Part shown: positions 35,180-43,426 of the stretch, piece by piece | Numbering within the stretch: the stretch's first letter is position 1 | Layout of the letters: each line of letters starts with the position of its first letter | NCBI GenBank assembly: GCA_965601825.1 | Contig: OZ271839.1 | Coordinates: forward strand, 2,604,001 to 2,668,000 | DNA: 64,000 nucleotides | Reading direction: 5' to 3' | Origin: HXMU1420-13 sp965601825 | GTDB taxonomy: Bacteria; Bacteroidota; Rhodothermia; Balneolales; Balneolaceae | Notes under the pieces: generated by a model | What the model was told of the DNA's origin: nothing | Seen by the model: only the letters and a program-made list of their open reading frames with translations | The model's database searches: none | Made by a program: the position numbers and the translations under genes

Positions 35180-37387
35180 TTACTTAAGGTCGAAACGATC
35201 GGCGTTCATAACCTTGGTAAAAGCTGCTGCAAAATCATGCACCATTTTTTCATGTGCATCATTTCCAGCGTAAACTTCTGCAATTGCACGTAATTCAGAA
35301 TTTGATCCGAAAATCAAATCTGCGCGTGTACCGGACCATTTGATATCTCCTGTTCTTCTATCACTACCAACAAACACATCCTGTTTATCTGTTGTAGCTA
35401 CCCATGTAGTAGTAAGATCAAGGACATTCTTAAAGAAGTCATTTGATAATACACCAGGAGTATTTGTAAACACACCATGCTTTGAACCATTGTAATTGGT
35501 ACCCAATACTCGCATTCCACCAACAAGTACGGTCATTTCAGGAACTGAAAGCCCCATCAGTTGTGCTTTATCCACCAACATTTCTTCTGCCGTTGTGTTG
35601 TGTTTTGCATTGAAATAATTTCTAAAGCCGTCAGCTTCTGGTTCAAGCCATCCAAATGACTCAATTTCTGTCTGATCCTGTGAAGCATCTGTTCTACCAG
35701 CAGTAAAGGGAACTGAAACTTCAGCTCCGGCATCCTTGGCAGCTTTTTCAACAGCGGCAGTTCCGCCAAGGACAATCAAATCTGCAATTGATACTTTTTT
35801 AGAACCATTAGCCTCATTGAATCCTTGCTGAATTACCTCAAGTGTGTTCAACACTTTTGCTAACTGTTCGGGATTGTTCACTTCCCAATCTTTCTGAGGT
35901 GATAGACGAACTCGTCCACCATTTGCACCACCTCTTTTATCAGAACCACGATAAGTTGAGGCAGATGCCCATGCCGCTGAAACTAAATCAGACACAGAAA
36001 GTCCCGATGCAAAAATTTGCTCTTTCAAAGCAGTAATATCAGCATCATTTACTAACTCATGATCAACTGCTGGAATTGGATCTTGCCAGATTAGTACTTC
36101 TTCAGGGACATCTGATCCTAAATATAATTCTCTTGGTCCCATATCACGATGGGTCAACTTAAACCATGCTCGAGCAAAAGCATCGGCAAACTGATCAGGA
36201 TTTTCAAGGAATTTACGAGAAATCTTTTCGTAATCAGGATCAACTCTAAGTGCTAAATCAGTTGTAAGCATGAAAGGTTGGTGTTTCACCTCAGGGTCAT
36301 GAGCATCAGGAACTGTTCCTGCCCCACCACCATTTACAGGCTTCCACTGCCATGCACCAGCAGGACTTTTCTCTAATTCCCACTCGAATCCAAATAGATT
36401 TTCAAAGTATAAGTTCGTCCACTCAGTTGGTTTTTGAGTCCATGTACCTTCTAGTCCAGAAGTTATGGTATCGTTACTATGGCCGGTTCCATGAGCGCTT
36501 GCCCATCCCTGACTCATTTGTGTGATATCAGCTGCTTCCGGGTCTGCACCTAAATTTGACTCTAAAGCTGCACCGTGTGACTTACCAAAAGTATGACCAC
36601 CGGCAATCAAAGCAACCGTTTCTTCATCATTCATTGCCATTCGAGCGAAAGTCTGACGAATATAATGTGCAGATTTAGCCGGATCCGGCTCACCCATTGG
36701 TCCCTCAGGATTTACATAAATCAATCCCATATGATCCGCACCTAATGGAGCTTCCAGCTCTCCTTCGTCAGTATGACGTTTTGAACCTAACCATTCGCCT
36801 TCAGATCCCCAGTAAATATCTTCTTCAGGCTCCCAAACATCTGCTCTACCGCCGGCAAATCCAAATGTTTTGAATCCCATTGATTCAAGAGCAACATTTC
36901 CGGCTAAAATCATTAAATCAGCCCAAGAGAGTTTTCTCCCATACTTTTGTTTAACTGGCCATAGCAGCAAGCGTGCTTTATCTAAGTTCACGTTATCAGG
37001 CCAGCTATTTAACGGAGCAAAACGTTGTGTTCCGGCTCCTCCACCTCCGCGTCCATCAGTAACACGGTAAGTTCCGGCACTATGCCAAGCCATACGAATC
37101 ATAAGAGGACCATAATGACCAAAGTCGGCCGGCCACCAGTCCTGTGAATCCGTCATTAATTCTGTTAAGTCTTTTTTTACTGCCTCAAGATCCAGTGATT
37201 CGAATTCAGCAGCGTAATCAAATCCTTCACCCATTGGATTTGAAAGACTCGAATGTTGCCTAAGAATGTTCAAATTCAATTTATTTGGCCACCATTCTCT
37301 ATTCTTGGTTCCACCACCTGCTGATTGTCTCATTGCTCCATTATGGAATGGGCATTGGCTAATATCGCCCGACATATTTTCACTCAT
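35180..37387 (-). CDS. katG: Catalase-peroxidase
   Basis: Bifunctional heme enzyme of 735 residues that removes hydrogen peroxide. The distal active site is Arg98, Trp101 and His102 in RMAWHSAGTYR; the proximal heme ligand is His265 in AGGHTFGKSHG. The Trp101-Tyr224-Met250 trio that forms the catalase cross-link is present. The second, inactive peroxidase-like domain fills residues ~420-735. A 23-base palindrome lies 76 bases upstream, in the gap shared with the GPH symporter gene. Confidence 0.97.
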   Translation of the reverse strand: MSENMSGDISQCPFHNGAMRQSAGGGTKNREWWPNKLNLNILRQHSSLSNPMGEGFDYAAEFESLDLEAVKKDLTELMTDSQDWWPADFGHYGPLMIRMAWHSAGTYRVTDGRGGGGAGTQRFAPLNSWPDNVNLDKARLLLWPVKQKYGRKLSWADLMILAGNVALESMGFKTFGFAGGRADVWEPEEDIYWGSEGEWLGSKRHTDEGELEAPLGADHMGLIYVNPEGPMGEPDPAKSAHYIRQTFARMAMNDEETVALIAGGHTFGKSHGAALESNLGADPEAADITQMSQGWASAHGTGHSNDTITSGLEGTWTQKPTEWTNLYFENLFGFEWELEKSPAGAWQWKPVNGGGAGTVPDAHDPEVKHQPFMLTTDLALRVDPDYEKISRKFLENPDQFADAFARAWFKLTHRDMGPRELYLGSDVPEEVLIWQDPIPAVDHELVNDADITALKEQIFASGLSVSDLVSAAWASASTYRGSDKRGGANGGRVRLSPQKDWEVNNPEQLAKVLNTLEVIQQGFNEANGSKKVSIADLIVLGGTAAVEKAAKDAGAEVSVPFTAGRTDASQDQTEIESFGWLEPEADGFRNYFNAKHNTTAEEMLVDKAQLMGLSVPEMTVLVGGMRVLGTNYNGSKHGVFTNTPGVLSNDFFKNVLDLTTTWVATTDKQDVFVGSDRRTGDIKWSGTRADLIFGSNSELRAIAEVYAGNDAHEKMVHDFAAAFTKVMNADRFDLK

Positions 37388-37463
37388 GTTCTTCCCTTTT
37401 GATTGTTGATTTATGACTTACAAATCAAAATTAACAGAACAATCATTCATTTAAACATTGATT

Positions 37464-37486
37464 GTATTTATGAGCCTCATAAATAC
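37464..37486. promoter_or_regulatory. 23-base perfect palindrome between katG and the GPH symporter
   Basis: GTATTTATGAG and CTCATAAATAC are perfect 11-base arms around one C. The site lies 76 bases before katG and 102 bases before the symporter gene. It has no T-run, so an operator is more likely than a terminator. The sequence does not match the standard Fur or PerR boxes. Confidence 0.6.
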
Positions 37487-37490
37487 CAGA

Positions 37491-37500
37491 AAAGCGCTTT
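37491..37500. promoter_or_regulatory. cre/LacI-type site before the GPH symporter
   Basis: AAAGCGCTTT is a perfect ten-base palindrome. With its left flank it reads CAGAAAAGCGCTT, 13 bases identical to the minus-strand sequence just before fbp. It lies four bases right of the 23-base palindrome and about 90 bases before the symporter start. Confidence 0.55.
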
Positions 37501-37588
37501 ATCATTTTGATTTGGTTTTCCTACATTCCAGCACTTTGATGCATAATTCAGAGGTTAATTGGTACAATAAAATTTAAAGTTCATCTAG

Positions 37589-39067
37589 ATGAAAGCTACT
37601 ACCCCTAAACTCTCATTCCGTGAAAAATTTGGTTATGGACTTGGAGATACCGCCTGTCACTTCGCTTGGGATATGGCAGGAATGTTCCTCTTTTTCTTTT
37701 TAACTGATGTATATGGAATTACAGCGGCCATGGCCGGAACCATCATGCTTGTAGCCAGAGTGTGGGATGCTATTTCTGATCCAATGATCGGCATCATCTC
37801 TGATCGTACCAATACTAAACATGGGAAATTCAGACCATATATGATTTGGTTTGCCCTTCCTTTAGGTGCTTCTTTAGTTTTGCTATTCACAACTCCGGAT
37901 TGGGAAGAAACTGCAAAAATAATTTGGGCAGCTAGCATGTATTTGTTGCTCAGTACTATGTATACAGCTGTAAACCTTCCATTTTCTGCACTTTCCGGTG
38001 TAATGACGGACGACTCAGCAGAAAGAACTCAATTGAATCAATTCCGTTTTTTCCTTGGTTTTATCGGGATGTTCATTGTGAGTTTTACCATGCTATTCAA
38101 GAACCTGTTGATTGTTGATCCTGTTCTTGCGTTTGCTCAGGAATCCAATCTTCCAGCTCAAGCCTTGGAGTACATTCAAGCATATAATTGGGGTGAAGCA
38201 CGACTACTTGATACCACCGGTGAACTCGCCAATGTGATTGTTGCCGAAGAAAGGAAAGCTTTTCAGCTTATTGCTATTCAGATGGCTGTTTTGGGTACAA
38301 TTCTTTTAGTGTATTCTTTTTATTCAACAAAAGAACGTATTCAGCCACCGGCAAGTCAGGAGTCTAATCTAATTGAAGATGTAAAGAATGTATTTGGTGT
38401 TAGAGCCTGGTTAATTCTTTTCATACTTGGTGTAATCACTTTTGTATTGATCAATATTCAAGGTGCTGTAATCAATCAATACTTTAAATATTATGTAGGT
38501 CGAGAAAATGATGCGACCTTATTATATACATTGACTACGGTTTCATTAATTGCCGGTGTTCTACTTGCAACTCCACTTACTAAACGATTTGAAAAAAGAA
38601 CAGTGTATTTGGCCTGTTCTGCCATTTCGGGGCTGCTAACTATGGCTTTATATCTCCCCGGTCCTGAGGATACCATTTTACTTCACACCATCAATGTCGC
38701 TTCAAAACTAGCTATCGCCCCAACTATTCCCTTACTATGGGCGATGATTGCAGATACTGCTGATTTCTCAGAATGGAAGAATAATCGTCGGGCAACCGGT
38801 CTCTTCTTTTCCGCAACAACATTTGCTCAGAAAATTGGAGGTGGAATTGCTGTTGGATTAGCTGGTTGGTTATTGACAATTGCGAATTATGATGGAGCTG
38901 CCATCCAGCAAACTTCAGAAGCTATTTTATCTATCAAACTTTCATTTTCAGTGATTCCTGGCGCACTTTATTTGGCAACGGCAGGACTATTGTTCTTTTA
39001 TGATTTAAGTGATGAGCAAGTTGAAAACATTAAGGTTGAATTAACCGCAAGAAGATCGGAGGCATAA
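37589..39067 (+). CDS. GPH-family sugar:cation symporter
   Basis: Protein of 492 residues of the glycoside-pentoside-hexuronide group. FREKFGYGLGDTACHFAWDM at the N-terminus and ARVWDAISDPMIGIISDRTN with GKFRPYMIW are strong family marks; about twelve helices are present. It imports sugars or glycosides with H+ or Na+. The nearby cre-like site suggests carbon-source control. VOC and Dabb genes follow closely on the same strand. Confidence 0.9.
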   Translation: MKATTPKLSFREKFGYGLGDTACHFAWDMAGMFLFFFLTDVYGITAAMAGTIMLVARVWDAISDPMIGIISDRTNTKHGKFRPYMIWFALPLGASLVLLFTTPDWEETAKIIWAASMYLLLSTMYTAVNLPFSALSGVMTDDSAERTQLNQFRFFLGFIGMFIVSFTMLFKNLLIVDPVLAFAQESNLPAQALEYIQAYNWGEARLLDTTGELANVIVAEERKAFQLIAIQMAVLGTILLVYSFYSTKERIQPPASQESNLIEDVKNVFGVRAWLILFILGVITFVLINIQGAVINQYFKYYVGRENDATLLYTLTTVSLIAGVLLATPLTKRFEKRTVYLACSAISGLLTMALYLPGPEDTILLHTINVASKLAIAPTIPLLWAMIADTADFSEWKNNRRATGLFFSATTFAQKIGGGIAVGLAGWLLTIANYDGAAIQQTSEAILSIKLSFSVIPGALYLATAGLLFFYDLSDEQVENIKVELTARRSEA

Positions 39068-39068
39068 A

Positions 39069-39467
39069 TTGAGCATCAAATTTGATATGATCGGATTGTT
39101 TGTATCCGATCTCCCGCGAATGGTTGAGTTTTACAGAGATGTAGTCGGGCTTGAAATCGATTGGGATGGAAACGGTCCATATGCAGAATTCAAACATGAA
39201 GGAATACGATTTTCGATGTTTGAACGGAAGCAACTTCCTGGATTACTGGGACAAACTCCTTCCCTTCCAACCGGTATAAACGGTTCCTTTGAACTTGCAT
39301 TAAACGTTGGTGAACCAGCCAATGTGGATTTAACCTTTGCAAAAATGATTGAAGGTGGAGCAACGGCTATTTACTCTCCGAGGGATGAGCCCTGGAAACT
39401 TCGTTCTGCTTTAATAGCTGATCCGGATGGAAATCTAATTGAAATCGCCTCTGATTTCTGGGAATAA
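39069..39467 (+). CDS. VOC-family (glyoxalase/dioxygenase fold) protein
   Basis: Protein of 132 residues starting at TTG one base after the symporter stop; the next ATG is 39087 and would remove the first strand. The pattern IKFDMIGLFVSDLPRMVEF, FYRDVVGL and the C-terminal LIADPDGNLIEIASDFW is a two-module VOC fold. The glutamate of NLIEIA is a typical metal ligand. Substrate unknown; it is probably co-translated with the symporter. Confidence 0.85.
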   Translation: MSIKFDMIGLFVSDLPRMVEFYRDVVGLEIDWDGNGPYAEFKHEGIRFSMFERKQLPGLLGQTPSLPTGINGSFELALNVGEPANVDLTFAKMIEGGATAIYSPRDEPWKLRSALIADPDGNLIEIASDFWE

Positions 39468-39483
39468 CTAAACTTATAAGATC

Positions 39484-39888
39484 ATGAAACTTCTACTCCC
39501 TGCATTCTCAATCCTGTTATTCACAACCGGTTTCTTTATGGGAAATACTAACTCTGAACCCGTCACTGAATTCCTCAAAGAAGAAAAAGTACTTAGGCAT
39601 GTTGTACTTTTTAAATTCAATGAATCTGCCTCAGAAGCTGACATTAAAGAAATTGAAGATGCTTTTTCAGCACTACCTTCCAAAATCCCAGAGATCATTG
39701 GTTTCGAATGGGGTTTAAACAATTCACCTGAAGGTTTGGAAAAAGGATTCACCCATTGCTATTTGATCACCTTTGCAGATGAAGAAGGTCGATCAATTTA
39801 TCTCCCTCATCCCGATCATGTGGCTTTTACCGAGATTGTGGGTCCACATTTGGAGGATGTGCTGGTTGTGGATTATTGGGCTGAATGA
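39484..39888 (+). CDS. Exported Dabb-family (stress-responsive A/B barrel) protein
   Basis: Protein of 134 residues with an N-terminal signal-like segment (about residues 1-20) and a Dabb dimeric barrel domain: LRHVVLFKFNESASEADIKEIE, then HCYLITFADEEGRSIYLPHPDH and VVDYW at the end. This pattern is highly typical of the family. The role of exported Dabb proteins is unclear. It follows the VOC gene by 16 bases. Confidence 0.88.
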   Translation: MKLLLPAFSILLFTTGFFMGNTNSEPVTEFLKEEKVLRHVVLFKFNESASEADIKEIEDAFSALPSKIPEIIGFEWGLNNSPEGLEKGFTHCYLITFADEEGRSIYLPHPDHVAFTEIVGPHLEDVLVVDYWAE

Positions 39889-39910
39889 AAGGTCAGTTGA
39901 ACATTACAGG

Positions 39911-40318
39911 ATGAGCAACTCAAGTCATTTTTCTTTAATCAAATCTTACTTTGAAGGTCATATTGCTCATCTTCAAGATTTAACTAGTCAATATGAACCA
40001 ACTGAGAGGTTTAATAAACATCTAAAATTTTCGTTCAAGGTATGCAATGAGCTAACTAAGGAAGCACCTTCAATAATGCGTTTGCTGATTGAATACTTAG
40101 AATCCGAATCACGCGCGATAGGATGGTCATTTCCTGAGACTAAAATTGAAGAAGAATTTGAAAAATCATTTCTAAATTTTAGAGATACAATAAAGCAATT
40201 AGTCAAAGAAATGACTGTTAATGAGAGACTACATTACTTTGGTTATATGAGCGATTACGATTTCGCGAAACGAAGTGAAAAAGAACGTATTGAGTATAAG
40301 TTATTTATTAGCTGGTAA
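39911..40318 (+). CDS. Uncharacterised 135-residue helical protein
   Basis: The frame is open further upstream, but that part overlaps the Dabb gene; ATG 39911 is the sensible start (MSNSSHFSLIK). The product is charged and helical with no motif I recognise. It ends LHYFGYMSDYDFAKRSEKER and LFISW. It lies 22 bases after the Dabb stop. Confidence 0.55.
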   Translation: MSNSSHFSLIKSYFEGHIAHLQDLTSQYEPTERFNKHLKFSFKVCNELTKEAPSIMRLLIEYLESESRAIGWSFPETKIEEEFEKSFLNFRDTIKQLVKEMTVNERLHYFGYMSDYDFAKRSEKERIEYKLFISW

Positions 40319-40346
40319 TTTCCTCATTTAGCTAATAATTGAAACG

Positions 40347-40374
40347 GTTAACCTATGTATATGATTAGGTCAAC
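40347..40374. promoter_or_regulatory. Imperfect inverted repeat before the small membrane protein
   Basis: GTTAACCTA and TAGGTCAAC are nine-base arms with one mismatch and a ten-base spacer, 39 bases upstream of the start at 40414. It could be an operator. Confidence 0.3.
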
Positions 40375-40413
40375 TATACTCAGTTAATTCAACTTAATTT
40401 ACTAATAGAGGAA

Positions 40414-40626
40414 ATGAAAAAGCTTAATCTGGTTTTAGGGATTTACTTTGCATTTGTTTATGTCATTTGGAGTCTGATTTTTGATGACTCTCCGACTGTT
40501 GAATATTTATTCATGGAAATCAACATTTGGGTATTTCGATTATTTTGGACAATCATCTCAATTTTTCTGATTAGTCAATGTTTTATTCCGGAAAAATCAG
40601 AAAAAAAAGCTGATACAGCTAGTTAG
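40414..40626 (+). CDS. Small membrane protein of unknown function
   Basis: Protein of 70 residues with two hydrophobic segments (about 5-23 and 38-57) separated by a short acidic loop, and a charged C-terminal tail. GAGG precedes the start. No family recognised. Confidence 0.55.
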   Translation: MKKLNLVLGIYFAFVYVIWSLIFDDSPTVEYLFMEINIWVFRLFWTIISIFLISQCFIPEKSEKKADTAS

Positions 40627-40708
40627 TACTCACGATTATTCAAATAAGTATTATAAATTCTGTTAGTTAGTTCGATAATTATTATTGAGCTAATCGTATA
40701 TTGTAAGT

Positions 40709-40734
40709 CAGATTCACATCAAAAAGTGAATCTG
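40709..40734. promoter_or_regulatory. Perfect hairpin in the leader of the next membrane protein
   Basis: CAGATTCAC (40709-40717) and GTGAATCTG (40726-40734) pair over nine bases around an eight-base loop, 20 bases before the start codon at 40755. There is no T-run, so it may be an operator or a translational control hairpin. Confidence 0.45.
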
Positions 40735-40754
40735 CAGAATCAGAATTAATAAGC

Positions 40755-41339
40755 ATGATCGAATACTTTCTAAGAGCAAAACACTGGCAATTATTCCTTT
40801 TTACTTTTGGCATTCCTTTAATCTTACAGATCGCATTTACCGTCATGTTGTTCATGAGTCTGTTTTTAAATGAAGGCCCTGACATGGCGTTTATCGGGGA
40901 TTATTTTGCATTTTTTCCATTCTTAATAATCCTATTTGCAGGAGTATTCTTTGCATGGTTTTGGTCCGTTGGGATTGGATTAAATCAGAAAACACCAACA
41001 AATGCCAACTTGAATAAAAACGTGTTCAAACTGCTTTTGATAGCACCGTTTATATATCTGATTTTAGCTCTAATTCTTGTATTCAACATTACATTAGAGG
41101 AAGGTAGCGACCTTGAACTAAAAGCTACTTTGATTATTATTCCACTACATCTGGTTTCAATGGGTTGCATTTTTTACTGCATGGCATTCATTGCTCGAAC
41201 TATAAAATCCATTGAACTGGAAAGAAATGCCCATTTCTCAGACTATTTCGCAGAGTTCTTTTTGATTTGGTTTTATCCAATTGGGATTTGGATTCTACAA
41301 CCACGAATCAATAAGATTTTCTCAGAAATGGACCATTAA
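40755..41339 (+). CDS. Multi-spanning membrane protein of unknown function
   Basis: Protein of 194 residues with about five hydrophobic segments (near 16-36, 50-72, 90-110, 125-148 and 165-180). It begins MIEYFLRAKHWQLF and has IGIWILQPRINKIF at the C-terminus, a pattern I associate only loosely with uncharacterised Bacteroidota proteins. It is convergent with ribF. Confidence 0.65.
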   Translation: MIEYFLRAKHWQLFLFTFGIPLILQIAFTVMLFMSLFLNEGPDMAFIGDYFAFFPFLIILFAGVFFAWFWSVGIGLNQKTPTNANLNKNVFKLLLIAPFIYLILALILVFNITLEEGSDLELKATLIIIPLHLVSMGCIFYCMAFIARTIKSIELERNAHFSDYFAEFFLIWFYPIGIWILQPRINKIFSEMDH

Positions 41340-41378
41340 TTCACTTCTGATAAAACCATATTCAACTTACCATTGAAT

Positions 41379-42308
41379 TCAAGATAAAATGAGCCTAGCC
41401 GCTTCTTTATCCGTTTTTAATTGGTTTTTTAAACCTTCTAAGCCTTCAAATTTTTGTTCGTCTCGAATTCGATCAAAAAAGCGGATTTGAACGGTTTTAC
41501 CATAGATCATCTGATCGAAGTCGAAAATATTTACTTCCAATGATTTAGCTTGTCCATCGAAAGTTGGCCGGACTCCAATATTCATCATGCCATTATACCA
41601 AATATCATCTACTCTGATTTTAACAGCATAAATCCCATTCTTTGGTTTAGCTTTATCGGGATGTTCAGGCTGTAAATTAGCAGTTGGAAAACCAATAGTT
41701 CGGCCTCTTTCGTCCCCGTGAATAACCAATGCGTTTAACATGTAAGGACGACCCAATAATTCTGCAGCCCTGTTCATATCTCCATTTTCTATAATCTCTC
41801 TTCGAATAACAGTACTGCTAACTGTTGTCTCTCCCATCTCTTTTTTTGATACTACTGAAACATCGAATCTTAATTCCGGTCTCAATTTTTGTAGGGTTTC
41901 AATAGTTCCTGATCGATCTTTACCAAAGTGATGATCATAACCAATTACAAATTCACTAATTCCGATTTTATCAAAAATCACATCTCGAACGAATTGCTGA
42001 CTACTCAAAAGAGAGAAATCTCGTGTAAAAGGAATCACTACTAATTCATCAACACCAATAGATTCCAGAACTTCTGCCCTTTCTCTAAGAGTAGTTAATA
42101 ATTTGATTCCATCTGATTTCGAATGAATAATACTTCTTGGATGCGGATCGAAAGTAACTACAACACTACGTGCATTTTTCGCTCTTGCCTGACGAACTAG
42201 AGTATCCATCAATGCACGATGGCCTTCATGAACTCCATCAAAAGTTCCAACTGTTACAACAGAATTAGGTACTCGTTTAACTTCATTAATTGGGGTCAGT
42301 TTAGCCAT
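41379..42308 (-). CDS. ribF: Bifunctional riboflavin kinase/FAD synthetase
   Basis: Protein of 309 residues making FMN and FAD. The N-terminal adenylyltransferase domain has TVGTFDGVHEGHRALM near residue 17 and FVIGYDHHFGKDRSG near 117. The C-terminal flavokinase domain has GDERGRTIGFPTANL near 198. It is last in the rimP operon and overlaps truB by eight bases. Confidence 0.96.
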   Translation of the reverse strand: MAKLTPINEVKRVPNSVVTVGTFDGVHEGHRALMDTLVRQARAKNARSVVVTFDPHPRSIIHSKSDGIKLLTTLRERAEVLESIGVDELVVIPFTRDFSLLSSQQFVRDVIFDKIGISEFVIGYDHHFGKDRSGTIETLQKLRPELRFDVSVVSKKEMGETTVSSTVIRREIIENGDMNRAAELLGRPYMLNALVIHGDERGRTIGFPTANLQPEHPDKAKPKNGIYAVKIRVDDIWYNGMMNIGVRPTFDGQAKSLEVNIFDFDQMIYGKTVQIRFFDRIRDEQKFEGLEGLKNQLKTDKEAARLILS

Positions 42309-43038
42309 TCGGTCGAAGAATTTCGTTGTATTGATGTGGAGTCAGAGCCTTAGCATTCGAAAAATTTCCGATCTTAGTTCGTTCCAATTCGCTTAAATAT
42401 CCGAGAGATTTCAACGCTTTCCCTAAATCATGCGCTATTGATCGAATGTACGTTCCTTTACTACAGGTTATTTCTAGCCTAAGCTTTGGAGATTCAAAAC
42501 TCAATATTTTAGAACTGTAGATTGTAATAGGCCTTGGCTCTAGTTCAATCGTTTTTCCTCTTCTGGCAAGTTCATATAATTTCTTTCCATCTCTTTTAAG
42601 CGCTGAATACATTGGAGGAACCTGCAATATCTCACCAGAAAACTGATCTTCTAAAACCTTTTGGATGCTTTCAATTGTGATGTGGTTAAATTTAGCTACT
42701 TCTTCAATTTCAGATTCTGCATCATAACTTGGGGTTGAACCGCCAAAAGTAATTTCAGCTATATACGTTTTCTCTTGACCCTGAATCTGATCAATGGTTT
42801 TTGTGGCTTTACCTGTGCAAAGGATGAGTAAACCTGTTGCCATAGGATCCAGTGTACCTGCATGACCTACTTTCTTGCATTGTACTCTTCCGCGCAGGTA
42901 TTTAACAGCATCAAAGCTAGTCCAACCTTGGGGTTTATTAACTAAAAGAATGGATCCGGATTGAAAATCATATTCCGGTGATGGAGGATTACTTTCACCA
43001 AAAACAGGTAAACTGGCCAATTCTGGAGCTTTGGCCAT
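42301..43038 (-). CDS. truB: tRNA pseudouridine55 synthase
   Basis: Enzyme of 245 residues that makes pseudouridine 55 in tRNA. The catalytic aspartate is Asp64 in GHAGTLDPMATGLL; the preceding LLVNKPQGWTSFDAV is also typical. It overlaps rbfA by one base and ribF by eight, so the three are translationally coupled. Confidence 0.96.
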   Translation of the reverse strand: MAKAPELASLPVFGESNPPSPEYDFQSGSILLVNKPQGWTSFDAVKYLRGRVQCKKVGHAGTLDPMATGLLILCTGKATKTIDQIQGQEKTYIAEITFGGSTPSYDAESEIEEVAKFNHITIESIQKVLEDQFSGEILQVPPMYSALKRDGKKLYELARRGKTIELEPRPITIYSSKILSFESPKLRLEITCSKGTYIRSIAHDLGKALKSLGYLSELERTKIGNFSNAKALTPHQYNEILRPNG

Positions 43039-43409
43039 TATTCGTCTTCGTCGGTCGGAGCTTTTGGTTGCTCATCTACTTTTTTGAACAACCCTTCCAT
43101 TTTGTTTACATACTCTGCGGTGTCATCTGCATAAAAGTGAAGCTCAGGAATTTTCCTTACCTGGTTACGAATTCTACCAGCTAATTTATGTCTGATCTGA
43201 GGTACTTTCTCATCGATGTATTCAAAAACAACTTCATTATCACGACCTGGCGCAAATACACTTAAATACACTTTTGCAATGGAAAGATCTGGAGTAACTC
43301 GTACTTGAGTTACTGTCACAAAAGTCCCATCAGGCTGAAATTCCCGTTGAATAATTTCGCCCAAATCTCTCTTGAGTAATTCCCCTAGTCGTTCTACTCT
43401 GAAACTCAT
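43038..43409 (-). CDS. rbfA: 30S ribosome-binding factor A
   Basis: Small KH-like protein of 123 residues that helps 16S rRNA 5'-end maturation. RVERLGELLKRDLGEIIQRE, VTVTQVRVTPDLSIAKVY and a C-terminal PELHFYADDT are conserved family segments. It lies between infB and truB as in many bacteria. Confidence 0.95.
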   Translation of the reverse strand: MSFRVERLGELLKRDLGEIIQREFQPDGTFVTVTQVRVTPDLSIAKVYLSVFAPGRDNEVVFEYIDEKVPQIRHKLAGRIRNQVRKIPELHFYADDTAEYVNKMEGLFKKVDEQPKAPTDEDE

Positions 43410-43426
43410 AGAAATCGATATTGAGG

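Noticed and set aside
42599..42612. AAGCGCT-like match
   Set aside because: Lies inside truB and lacks the full palindrome, so not counted as a cre site.
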